Shown here piece after piece: positions 1 through 31,200 of a DNA stretch of 64,000 nt. Position 1 is the stretch's first letter. Each line of letters starts with the position of its first letter. The position numbers and the translations under genes are program-made. Origin of the DNA: Ptychodera flava (taxonomy: Eukaryota; Hemichordata; Enteropneusta; Ptychoderidae); NCBI RefSeq assembly GCF_041260155.1, contig NC_091936.1:41694963-41758962 (forward strand). The letters are read 5' to 3'. The notes beneath the pieces were generated by a model. That model was not told the DNA's origin and made no database searches. It worked only from the letters and a program-made list of their open reading frames with translations.

Positions 1-2345
1 AACAGACTTGATTGTCCCTGATGCATGGAGAAAATATCATTTCCACAGAGCACTTCAATTTGCGCATTCATTCAGACAATCGCTAGAGGGCGCTATAAGT
101 TATGTGAAAGTAAAGTACAAATTTTTTAACCTATGCATATACAAGACTGATTCTGATTGTGTTCAGAGATTCCAAAACAATAGTTGAAAAGGCAAATCAC
201 TAAACTTGACAACATTAACGGAGAGAAGCAATATCTTTATTTATAACCTTTGGTAGTCTTTAAGGTAAATGGTTTCAGATCTAAAACATTTAGATAGCAG
301 TTACATTCTAATAAATCAGTACTCTGTTAGTCATTACATGTAACAATCAAAAATAATCTCTATTATATGTACAAGCACAAAGGAAACACAGAAATGCAGC
401 ATTTGTTTTCATTAAACTACAAAAGTTAGATATTTATTTCAAGGAGTAAAGGGATGAAAGATCATGCTAAAATTTCCCGAAGTAGTTAGAATTTCTCAAA
501 AAAGACACATCATGCTGTGATCATGTTGTTAAACAATAATTCACATCAACACTGAAGATGAACATTTCATTACATAGTATGTCATAAAAAATGACAAGTA
601 CACCCCTGATAGAACAGGTGCACAAAATTCCATGCCTGTCTGTTTGAAAATCATCATTTTAATAATTAAAAAAACTCATGCCCCTCATTTATATACATCT
701 AATTTACCTGAATTTTGACATGTGAAATAAGGTGTTTCAATTAACCCCATTGACTCCAAGGTTGCTTTAATGCTGCCACCCCTACTTCCCTGAATATTGG
801 TCTCACCAATCTGTTGTAAACAAAGGGAATTTATCAAATATAAGGGATGAAAGGGTTGTATCTTACAGGAATTTTTTGTGAATACCAGTCCACGTGAAGA
901 GCAAATTTAACAGCCAAAATATATTCTTAATGTACGATGCATCATGTTTTAGTGAATTAAAATCCATGTTAGAGATGAACATTCAAAATATCATGCAATA
1001 CAAACACCTTGATTAGCTTTTCCCAGTGTTACACTTTGCACTATAATTTTCCAAGAGTATATTCAGACTACAGTATAGGGCATGAATGGCTGGACTGAAA
1101 GACATGTTTTTTGCTCTGTGCTCAATACTCATTGGATGAATTGAATGATACATGTTCATTGTTGCATATACCTGATTAAGCTAACTTTCCCGAAAAAAAA
1201 AAATTGTCAGTGTGCTCTAGGATTCAAATCAGCTGCAATAGATTCACAACAAAAGGGTAACCTGCAATGCATAAGAAGACATGATCCCATTGGTTGTAAT
1301 ATCTATATATCTGTGATACACACTCACCGATTGGTCTGAAAAAAGGAGTGTCGAGATACTGACCAATCACACAGTACCTTGTAAGATTTGGCCATAGAAT
1401 GTATACCACACTAGTACCATATAACCACAGAAGAAGTCAAGAGGTAGCTAAAATCCCATCCTAGTTGAACATGTTCCATACAAATTGTCCTTGAAATAAC
1501 CAAATTACAGTGTCTTCAAAATCATTTTGAAATGATATAATGTGATATAAATTGATAACCAAATAATGATGATGACAGAAAATTACCTTGATGATCTGCA
1601 ACTGAATAAAACGTCTCTCAAAAAATGTGTTCCTGACCTTGTACCACTGATAAAAATTTCAATAAATAGCTAAAAATAACCTTCCTGATATTGCTGATGT
1701 TTGGAGATAACCATAATTGGTTCTGGAAATCTACACCACTGACAGGATTGTTCTCGGCACTCGTCATGGAAACAAAGGAAGACACCATCCATAATTACAA
1801 GAAAATTCTGAAATTTTGCATTGATCTCATGAGACAAACTCGTCTCTAAATATCTATCTAAACAATAAATAAACACAAAGGAAATGTTAATACTGCTGAA
1901 AACTTCCTCTCAATTAACAGTATGGAAACAGTAGAAATTCATGAAAACTAGTACCTTGAGAATGTTTGAGAAAAATTCAAATTGACTCGTTTCATTAGTA
2001 TATCTCAGATGACAATAGTTTTCACATTAAAGTCCTGGTAACTAAGTTGTAGTTTAAATTTTGATTATCCTATAAAGAATTTATGACACTGAACAATTGC
2101 ATTCTAATGGTGAACTTTGAAGCCATTTTTTCCAGAAAATCTTAAAAAATTTTCAGCAAGTGAAGATGAAATATTGATGTTAATTTACATTTCAGATCAT
2201 ATTACATTTAAAGATTCCATTTTGTGAAGTACTTGGCCTAAGTTGTGTGCAAATTCGGTATTGACACCATAACTTTATTTGCAAAAACAGCAAACATCTT
2301 TTTGTCGCATGCATAATGATGCTTTATTCTTAAAATGTGCTCTTT
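1..2345. other. Non-coding flank downstream of SOAT
   Basis: No coding exon is supported in this stretch. The short open frames on both strands have no recognisable domain and no splice context. An AATAAA hexamer for the minus strand (TTTATT on the plus strand) lies at 2323-2328. It is the first such hexamer I find downstream of the SOAT stop codon, so part of this stretch could be SOAT 3' UTR. ATTAAA variants occur closer to the stop, inside the palindromic element at 2350-3218. Confidence 0.5.
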
Positions 2346-2349
2346 TTAA

Positions 2350-3218
2350 AGAGGCACTCCCACTTGGTAACATTTTTAAAACACATTTTTTTAATGCCAA
2401 CTGTTGATATTTGACATGGTGACTGCGTGCGGATCACGAGATATCAATAAAAACATATCCTCAAAAAAGTTAAAGTTTGAATTCCGGTGGCCCACCTGAA
2501 TTCAGCTTCCGAACATAGAACTTTCGGCACTGGGGCCATTGTCAACTACGCTATGGAGTACGAGTCTACGCTGATGCTGCTGTACGCCACAGCAGTACCA
2601 CTCTCGTTGGTGAGTGGTCATGTCCCATACAAAGTTTGCTGATTCCATCAGAATTTGCATAGGTGACTAGCACAGATAGGTGCGGTTGATACATAGTATG
2701 CATAGTGGCCGCCGCGTGGTATGCGCGCAAACCACACGCGGCGGCCGCTATGTATCGAACCACGCGTAACTGTGTGGCAGACGACAAAATGTAGTCATCA
2801 GAGGCAACTAATATTTTACACGTAAAAACTGATATCTATGTGGTATTGTTTAAAAATTTAATACAACTGATTGAGAATAATGAAAACGACAAAAAATAAG
2901 AAGTTTTAAAAAAGAATTACCAGAGGTAAAGGCATTGATAATGATGTATATAAAGTCATCACAGTAGGAGGTAAATTAATTGCGTCATTCGAACGTTTTT
3001 GGACTCCTTAGAATATCGTCAATCAGCACAACAAAACACTTTCGGGGGATTTCAGGTCATAATCAGAAACGATCGTAAAACTTCGGGATGTGAAAAATAC
3101 GCTCAGGAAATGACATGTTTTTATCGATATCTCACGAACCGCGCGGAGTCGCGTCAAATATCGACCGTTGGCATAAAAAAAATGTGTTTTAAAAATGTTA
3201 CCAAGTGGGAGGGCCTCT
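2350..3218. mobile_element. TTAA-flanked foldback MITE with ~105-bp terminal inverted repeats
   Basis: The left arm (about 2350-2456) reappears as its reverse complement at about 3115-3218, with roughly 85% identity by eye. Both arms start AGAGGC(A/C)CTCCCACTTGG and run to ATAAAAACAT. TTAA lies directly outside each end (2346-2349 and 3219-3222), the target duplication expected of piggyBac-type insertion. The interior contains a second, GC-rich palindrome. No transposase frame is present, so it is non-autonomous. It lies about 0.5 kb past the SOAT stop codon. The family assignment to piggyBac rests only on the TTAA; the termini do not match the usual CCY start. Confidence 0.8.
2684..2761. repeat. 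GC-rich hairpin nested in the foldback element
   Basis: Arms 2684-2720 and 2731-2761 pair around a 10-base loop. The core is TGGCCGCCGCGTG... against CACGCGGCGGCCG, followed by a matching CTATGTAT/ATACATAG segment. The left arm carries a short extra insert next to TATGCATAG. The GC content is far above its surroundings. It would form a stable stem in DNA or RNA. Confidence 0.8.
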
Positions 3219-3222
3219 TTAA

Positions 3223-3689
3223 GCAATTGCAATTTACTTACTTTATAATTAAATTCTTCTATACAATAAAATTTTCTTACAGATAGACCTTTCAAAAAAA
3301 CATAAATGATAAGATCGATCATACAGGTAAATCTTTGTGATTGCTACTGACTTATTGATTGCTGTTGATTAATTTTCAATATCTTTTTTGAACTCTGAAC
3401 ACCATCCCTTTGATTGATGATATCACATTCACTTGTTTGTTACAGGTTTGAATAAGTACATGCAATGCAGCTGTATGATAATTCAAGAAGACCTCACGAT
3501 GGTCATAGCACTATTCTCCTGATCAAGTTGACAACTGCAGGTTAGAAGGTCAAAGGTCATCATACGATTCTCTTGAACTTTGAAAGTCGACACTTAATGC
3601 CTTCTCTTCTGACTCATCCTGAGTGACAAATCCAACAGGTCATCATTCCTCTTCAGATGACCTGTGTGAACTTTGAACTTTGAACTTGA
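3223..3689. other. SOAT 3' untranslated region (proximal part)
   Basis: This lies between the SOAT stop codon and the palindromic element. No coding frame is supported and no AATAAA on the minus strand is seen here, so transcription probably runs on into or past the element. Confidence 0.4.
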
Positions 3690-22969
<19,280 letters not shown>

Positions 22970-22984
22970 GTTGTACGTTCACTG

Positions 22985-23045
22985 TTATACAAATTTGTTC
23001 TCACATTGTGGAGAAGCTACGGCGTCTTTTATACACAGGCTCGAA
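22985..23045 (+). other. Candidate 5' UTR exon of MPR-like gene A (3' end only)
   Basis: The sequence ...GGAGAAGCTACGGCGTC...GGCTCGAAA ends at a consensus donor GTAAGTTC. The first coding exon of gene A is preceded by an acceptor (TTAATTTCAG, ending 25196) well upstream of its ATG, so an untranslated first exon must exist somewhere. The 5' limit is unknown; the start given is arbitrary. It joins across 23046-25196. Confidence 0.4.
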
Positions 23046-25196
23046 AGTAAGTTCACTCCCCAAGTTCGTAATAATTAGTATTTCCTTTTTTCTACATGCA
23101 CTTGCGCCCTCTACCAAGTCTAAAGTACAGTATTAACACAACTTGCTGTAGCTGAGATTAAAGTGTGCAGTGTTGCGAAAATTTGACTGAGTTATATTTA
23201 AATTGTATTTTTTTACATCAAATCTGTTCCCAATCTGATGATTGTTTGTACCACACTTTCCATAAATTGCCATGCAGAAACACCATGTTAGAGGGTCTTT
23301 TGGTCACATGATTAAACATCACATGAGACTGGAGGCTGACACGGAACTCACTCATCCTGAATCTTGACCCCAGGAACTTTCATTTTTGAACTACTTCAAG
23401 AAAGGAATCCCACTTCTGACTGAACAACCAGGTTGTATGTCAAGAGAAGTGTATGACAGGTCAGAAAGAACTAGCGATTGACTATTGCTTTATGATACAT
23501 GTAAGACATCCTTTGGTTAGTACTGAGTCCAATGATGCGAACTACGTGTACTTACGTGAACCCAGAGTGCTGCATTAATTGCCCCTTCCTGACCGTTATA
23601 TTTCAATGTATTTATGATTTTTGCACAGCTATTTCAATACAGCAACCTATCATCAAGTGAACTGACATGACTATCAGAACCAATAGCAAAATCTTCAGGG
23701 CTTTATTTTGAATTTGCGCGAACTGTTTCCCAAAACAGCGACGACCAAGGCGCAACCTAGCACACTTGCCCCAGAGAGTGCTCGTGAGAGTGGGGTTAAA
23801 AGCAGCAAGGAAGGGACTTGATAAAGTTACGTTATCGATGCATCATTTTCCAAATGCTACAGATGGGGGAGAGGTAGCCCAATAGAAATTACAATTCCAT
23901 TTCACCCTGGTACTTTGCATACTGAATCATTTTTATGTAATTGGAAGAAGTGCAAGCATCCCAGTTTTTTTACACATTTACTTTTCTCCTCGTCTTCGTG
24001 AGATACATTGCCAGTCCCTAAAATTCCACCAAGTGATATTTTCTCGTATGCATGCCCAACAATGCTTACAGGAAAGGGATGGCTTGTGCATGCTAAAGAT
24101 GCAGCTACTGAAACAGTAACAGTTTTGGTGTTGATGATGAAAACTCTGTTTAGCTCTAACTTTTACATGTCATGTATTTTCAGTATTTGGGTTCTTTCAG
24201 TGTTGCAGCCAGGAATTTTAAATCAGGGGACACAGTGTCCCGCTACTATTTATTTATTGGGAAATTTTGCACATTTTGAGGAGAACATGGGGCAGTGGTA
24301 AATCAAATTTTATATTATTGTGTAACAAATTAGTTTCACACAAAAATGTAAAGTTATCGGGACCGTGTCCCTATGCGTGAATTTCAAGCAAGTATAAGGT
24401 ATCTGCCGCCAATCAGAGCTCAGGATTACAAGCAAGTTATGATATCAAATGCAGCGTTCGTATTACTTTTAATCATAGCTCTGAAAGTACATAAATATAA
24501 GCCTCAAAATAATCATGCAAAACAAAAGGTCATTGTCAGTAACAGATATTACTTTCAGACTACCCCAACACAGTTTACTCATGTGAGGTGACCTGCAGCT
24601 CTTGTGAAGTACAGTTTTTTGTTCTACTGTTCCCCAAATCATGTGGAAATACCATATCAGTCAATGTCATACAAAGTTAGTGAGTAAATTGAAGTACAGA
24701 TTAGATTTCATTTGTCAACAACAACACTGTACATTGCACATAATGCTTCGTGATTGTTGGGGAAATATTTTGCTCTTAAAGACATTTTGGGAAGAACAGG
24801 AAGAAGTTGTATTTATTTTTCAAATAATACTAAAATCCCATTCACAGAAAATTACACAAAAGGCAATCAAACGGGAACAAAAATCAGACAAGACAATGGT
24901 TTGCATAGGATGATCAGGAGCAGCTGGGGTGCTGAAGTATTGATAATCCAGGCGATGACGAGACTGGGACACTAGGGTCTTGCGGAGAGGAAAGCTGGAT
25001 AGCCAACTCAATTGGCGTGTTTTTTCAGTGTCCTGAAAGATGACGATTACTACAGAATTGGACAAATAATACAATATTTGCAAACACTCCATGTCCATAT
25101 ACTGCATTGTTTTCCTCGCAATATTTTTATTCCATACTGAAAATGATCGTGTTTTGTCATGTAGTGTTTACACCTTGTACCATATGTTAATTTCAG
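23046..25196 (+). other. Probable 5' UTR intron of MPR-like gene A; nothing coding seen
   Basis: No supported exon. There is an odd pair of GGGACA-type motifs near 24226-24376 (GGGGACACAGTGTCCC, a 16-base palindrome with one flaw, and GGGACCGTGTCCC) separated by AT-rich sequence. They may be the remains of a small inserted element. Confidence 0.4.
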
Positions 25197-25258
25197 CCAG
25201 CAGACTTGAAAAGATTAACTTCCTTGGAAGCCCTGTGATGCCCAGTACCTGAAGCATC

Positions 25259-28200
25259 ATGATTGACAGAAGCATTTCTCAGTTGGTTTTAGCGGTGGTG
25301 ATCACATTGTTGCCTTCCAGTGTGATCTCTGACAAGTGTGAAGCCCTAGTTGGAGCTCAGAATTATTGTGCATGTGATTACAAGGACAGCTCTGGAACTT
25401 CACTCGGCCAAGTTGATCTGAGAGCCATCGTTCCAAAAAACCCTCCTCTGTAAGTTGAAATACAACGTCAGTTGATATAGATTCTGTCATAGCCTCTGGC
25501 TGGCTACACACTGTGGCCTTCTCCTGCTCTGATGTTGCACTTAGTTCAGCCTAGCGCAGCTGGTCTCACTACATATTTGCCTTGTGGCTGGCCTAGCCAG
25601 ACTGTTTAGGGGTACATCAGTGTAGGTAATAGATGTATGTACATGTGGTGAACAGGGACTGTGAGAGTATAAAACGTTTGTAGAGATCCTAAGAAGATTC
25701 TGTTGACACCAAATATCAATGAAAATCTATTTGTTTACACAGATGTTCAAAAAATGGGGAGCATCAATAGCCATATCTCACCTTTACAACTACTTTGCAG
25801 TTACTAATCATAGGTTCATGTCATCATTCATGAGTGTGTTTTTCATCTCTTGGTCATCCAAAATTATTGTGATATTGTTAGAAATCTTTATTAGATTTGT
25901 CAAATCTGTATTGGACGCATCTCTATTCTGTTCCAATTCATTTGAAATCCTCTTCTTGTCTGTTCCAATTCTGTTACTGCCAGGTCAAGTTTGGTATAAC
26001 TTGTCAAACATTACATTTTTCATTCAATGTATATCAACTGACTTGGCACATCTTTACTATGACTCATAGAATCAACATTACCATTTGAAGAGACATAGGC
26101 ATATATAAATATGATGATATTCATTGGCTTTTATCAATAAGATATATTGATGTACAGGTAAATGTTATGATATCCATTGACTTGACCTTACAGCATCTGT
26201 CAGACTGTCCCTGAGCAGTATTTTTGGTGCTGCAATTTGGATACTGCTGTTTAATGACTTGATCTCAAAATTGTTTCATTAGCTTTTTTTTAAAAGGTAG
26301 AATGTTCCTAAGGGGCAGATATTTAGACTCTCAATTTTTTTCTTTTCTGATCTACCTCTTGTGGAGGCTCATTTGAAACTTTGAGTAAGAAAACTTTTCA
26401 TTGTCTTAGTTTTTCTAAAATCAAATATATTATTTTTCCCAATAGAGTTAAGAAAGGGATGGTGCCATGCTGAATTTCAAATTTTTGTAAATGTTATGTA
26501 AAGTTTTTTTAGTGCAAATCATTGCATGCTAATCCCTCATTTTTATTCTTGATTTAGTGAGAAAATGGTAGAGAGTTTCATTGTTGAAATTTTGAGCAAA
26601 AGTTTAAGTCTTTCACTTCAAAGGCACACACTACTTTAGTAAAGCCTGTCAGGTTTCTGAAATACATGTAGATAATTAAGTTTTCTTTCAAGGGATACCA
26701 TGTATTCACATAACACTCTGCAAACTGACATTTGTTAAACTAAGTTATTCAGGATAGAGCTTATACATGTAGTTATAGAGGTCTTCAAAATACACTGAGA
26801 CTTATCTAAACCAAACCCTGTCTAAACTGGAAACCTATCTAAATTGAACCCTTTTCCCTGTCTCATTGCAATGGAACTTTATGTTAAAAGGGCCTCTATA
26901 AACCAAACACCTTTCCAAACTGGACAATTTTCTTAGTCTCTGTGAAAGGTTCGGTTTGGACCGGTTTTACTGTACCTGAAGTATAATACTATTTTTCTAT
27001 CTCTTTCCCAGGATCAACATGGTACAAGGAGAAGACAGTTCACATAAGTACAGGTATATTTCATTCCTCCACTCTTACCCCGTTACTCCTATCACTCCAT
27101 ACCTTTTGGTATAGTCTCTTTGTTTCCCATGAAGTGATTGAACTCATATCAGTGGGATTGGGAAGTGATTAATGTTTTTGAATTTAGGTAACGAGGCACA
27201 CAAACTCTATTCACTGTACATCTAGCCCTTTTGGATAATTTTCACACGTTTTTGATATTTTAATTTTTTTAGGTCGTTTCAGAATGTTTCTCAATATCAA
27301 ATAATATTAAAAATAAGCATACAAATGACTACCAAAATCTGACACACTTCAATGTCTTGGAGGCAGAATCTTGTGTATACCATAGAGCATGCTTGTAGCA
27401 GTACCACCTCCCCGTTGTAAAGCCACATACAGTATTCGAGTGAAAGAAGTCATCCTTTACTGGTACTCTGATCATATTCTTATCACGTGGGGACATCTGT
27501 AATTCGGATGATGCTTGATTTACAAACTGATGTCCTGTCATTTCACAGTTACAATCCCTGCACTCCATTCAGCCAGGGTTCTTCTAGTGGTTCCTGCACC
27601 AACAAAGCTGTAAGTATAGTTGTGATGTGATATTCACAGTGATGTAGAATTTCAAGTGTTTTCACAAATACATACATTGCTACTCATTCAAGCCATTCAC
27701 CTGGTTTGTTTGTTTGTTTTCTATACTTAGTGCCCAACCATCAGTACATGTATATCTTGTTTTTGTCAACTGATCAGTTTTTCTCACTTTCTCAGCACGT
27801 GAATACGTTCATTTTGTTTGTTTTTTTCAGTAATTGTTGAAATTTCTGTATCTTGGTTGACAGGCATGTCAGTTTGTCAGTGATGGATCAGAATATACCC
27901 TTGGAACTCAAGAGAGTGTCGATTACTCAGTGGATACATCAAATAATGTGAAATTCACATATTCAGACACACAGGACACCGTGAAAAGGTACATTCTTTC
28001 AGGAGAGATTAAACTGATAAAAATCTCATATTTCAGCAATGCATACCGATACAATGCAAAATTCAGTTTACTTGTGTTTTTGCCACATAGATGTGCTGAA
28101 CTTGTCCTCTCTTGTTAATCTCCTAGCACAGTAGCAAGGTTTCCTCTATCTTTTTTTTTTTAAATTTTAAAAAGCTCTTCACTGTCAATGAAACTCCACG

Positions 28201-31200
28201 TGTACAATGCTATTCCAGGTGCATTGTTTTGTCTGGTTGGCTAGCAGGACTGCAGGTGGGGATGAGCTTTGAAACAGGATCTGTATGCTCCCAGACAGTC
28301 ATTGAATTTGAAAGCCTCCTGGAAAATCCTGGAAAAGTTATTGAAAATTGAATTGAGATTGAAATTGATAAACCCCCACAGTGTTCAAAAGTCACATTTA
28401 ATCATTTAAAAGGGATATAAGCTGTAACTTGTGGCAAGCTTTTCAGTATTCTGCTTCTGTATATCAACTACCGTGTCTGACCCTAATCCATTTGTCATGC
28501 TGAAATTTCGAGTATTCTTTTTGTCATCACAGCTTGTATGTGTGTAGTGATCATTGTTTATTGTTTACAAATGAATTCTAGTCTGGACTTGAATACAATT
28601 TTCAACAATAACAATGTAGATTATACTCATATAGGTTGTGTTGATATGCTAAATACTTAGCATTAAATTACAGTTTAGGGATTCAATGCAGAAAGTGTAG
28701 GGAAACCACAAAACAAAAGTTCTGAAAATATAGCCAAAAGATACAGCTTATGGAGCTTTAATATAATATATTGTTTGAAGGAATTCATGCCTTTGAAAAT
28801 AAAAATTTTGCCATCGCCACAATCCTGCCACATTATTCTACTACTGCTGATCAATCAACATTTATGTAAGGCTTGAAACCAGCTCTTGTATAGATATGCC
28901 ACAGGGATGAAATTTGCCTACATACTTCTATATGAAATCCAAACCTCATTTTCACTGCCATGCTTTTAGACATTGCAAAATTCAAACAAACATACAATTG
29001 ACAGACAAAGTACAAACACAAAACACAAAATCACAGAGTCCAAGAAAGAAGGATATGTGGACTGTGGTCATAAAATCAAAATGTGATGTTGGATATTCCG
29101 GAAAGGGTGAGCACATCCTGTCCAACATGTGGCACCCTACCATGTCCACAATCAGCAACATATAGTAGAAGGTTGTCACTGTCTATAGACCAATGAGAAA
29201 TGAGAATGTGTCTGATATACATCACACCAGGTTAAATGAAAATGTTATTATCATTGCTTTCCAGGACGGCTGAAGTGACGCTGAAATGTGATAAAAATGC
29301 CAGAAATCCAAAGATAAAGGTTGCAGGTGAAGAAGTAGCTACATACTATGTAAGTATCAGCTTATCAGATTTTCAAGAATTGGAAAAAGTTCTCCATTTG
29401 CTCATCAAGCTTCATAACTTTGGCAGCTGTCACGTAGCAACATAATTAAATCATTGGTGTGCACAGCTTGTATCATTCAATAAGAGTTTTAAGATTGACT
29501 AGAAAAAGAACATTTGAATTAGCAGTCATAATGAACAAGGAGTCTCTTGAGTCTGAGTCAATTAAACCCATCAAAGGGAATGACAGTCAAAATTAGACAG
29601 GAAGATCTGTAATTCAAGTATGCATTAAAGGAATCTAGGGGAAGGATAATGATGCAAGGAGTGATGAATCTTCCCATATACCTTTGTAGGTAGAACTGAT
29701 GAATCTAAAAGCTATCAAGTCACATGGCACAAGACCTCTAATTCACTTCCAGGTCCGTTACCCATGAAGATAGTTTGGAAGAAAAATAGTGCAGACCTTG
29801 AAATTTTGATACTTGCATGGATGCTTGTTAAAGTTTGAACTTTAATGTCAAGAATTTTTGTAAAGATATTTTTCTGCCTGAATCAAAATGCAGACTGTTG
29901 TGAATAATGACTGAAGCATTCAGTGGTAATATGAGGAGTTCTAGGGGCCATAGAAATCATAACAATAAGCCTGAATTTTGTCAAAAACACCACTGAGGAC
30001 ACTATTTTCATCGCTATCTCAAAATTTCCGTGGACTTGCCCACACGAAAAATTAATCAGTAGTCAAGCTGACATTGACCTAACACCTGTTAAGAGGATTC
30101 GTGCCACTGAATGTTTTAAAATAGGAAAATTGAGCTCAACGCTACTGTGGTGGCCTATGGGAAATTAATTAGTGGTCTTGTGCCACACAATGCGCAGTGC
30201 TGCACAGTACTGGAGATATCCCATGATTCACTATAATTTGTACCATTGCAGATTCCTCAGTGCAGTCTACCATATATCCCATGTGTAGATAAATTAATAG
30301 ACTAGTTTTGACAGTTTTGAAAACATTCTTTCAAGCACACCGGTCTTCTCAGTTCCCATTTTTGATGCTTGGGAAACCGTTGTTTGATAAAGAGAGGAGA
30401 TAGCATCTTTCTAAAATTTCCATATATGGTGTCCTCGGCCATACAGAATAATGTGATAGAAAGTGGGGAGATAAGTTACACTTATTTTTTGAAACAAATG
30501 GAGGTTGATTTTTTCCAACGAAAATGACAAAGTCACTTTTAGAATGACCTTTTAAGTTTGTTATTACTTGCTTCCCAAAAGGAGGGTAGCTTGTAAGTAC
30601 CCGTAGTGTTACTTTTTATAAACATATGAATTTTCTCTGAAGTACGTGCATCTCAACAAAGTTTTACAAGATATAATTTAACAATTCTTTAGATGTCTTA
30701 CATTATTGCTTATGTATAGAGGTAAAAGAAGTTATAAGAAATGTAACCCTCGTTGTAGTAATCTTTTGTACTGTGTGCTCTGGAATCTGATCAGTGCAGT
30801 TTTTTACAAAGTGCAGTAAGTTTAACCAGTATTAAATAATAATAATATTTATTTCCGTGTAAAAACAACACCTCAAGGCGCAGAACATACCAAGCTAAAG
30901 TTTAAAAAGTTACAGATTTAAAATACTAATAAAAATAATCTTTAAAAAGGTAAGTTTTAACATGAGATTTAAAAACATCATAGTCGTAGTATTGTGTATT
31001 GTGTATTAAATATTGTATTTAAAGTCGTAGTATTGTGATGTCACGGATGAAGGGGAGGGAATTATAAAGTTTCAAAATAGAGCTCGATCAAGATTGAGCC
31101 ATTATAAGGTCCATAGATATATTTTCATTACTTTCATGTAATAACCTGACAAGGATATTTCACCATGTTATAGTCCAACGTCATCAATGAAAGCCATAGA

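Noticed and set aside
760-830. Candidate SOAT last exon beginning ATTGGTGAGACC on the minus strand
   Set aside because: The phase fits but the family-diagnostic PRSWTC terminus is found at 3690-3761 with its own acceptor, so this was dropped.
24220-24380. Possible hAT/BED-type element suggested by paired GGGACA..TGTCCC motifs
   Set aside because: No termini, duplication or coding remnant could be defined.
25719-26069. 116-codon hydrophobic plus-strand frame
   Set aside because: AT-rich intron sequence of gene A; the hydrophobic composition follows from the T content and no motif or splice support is seen.
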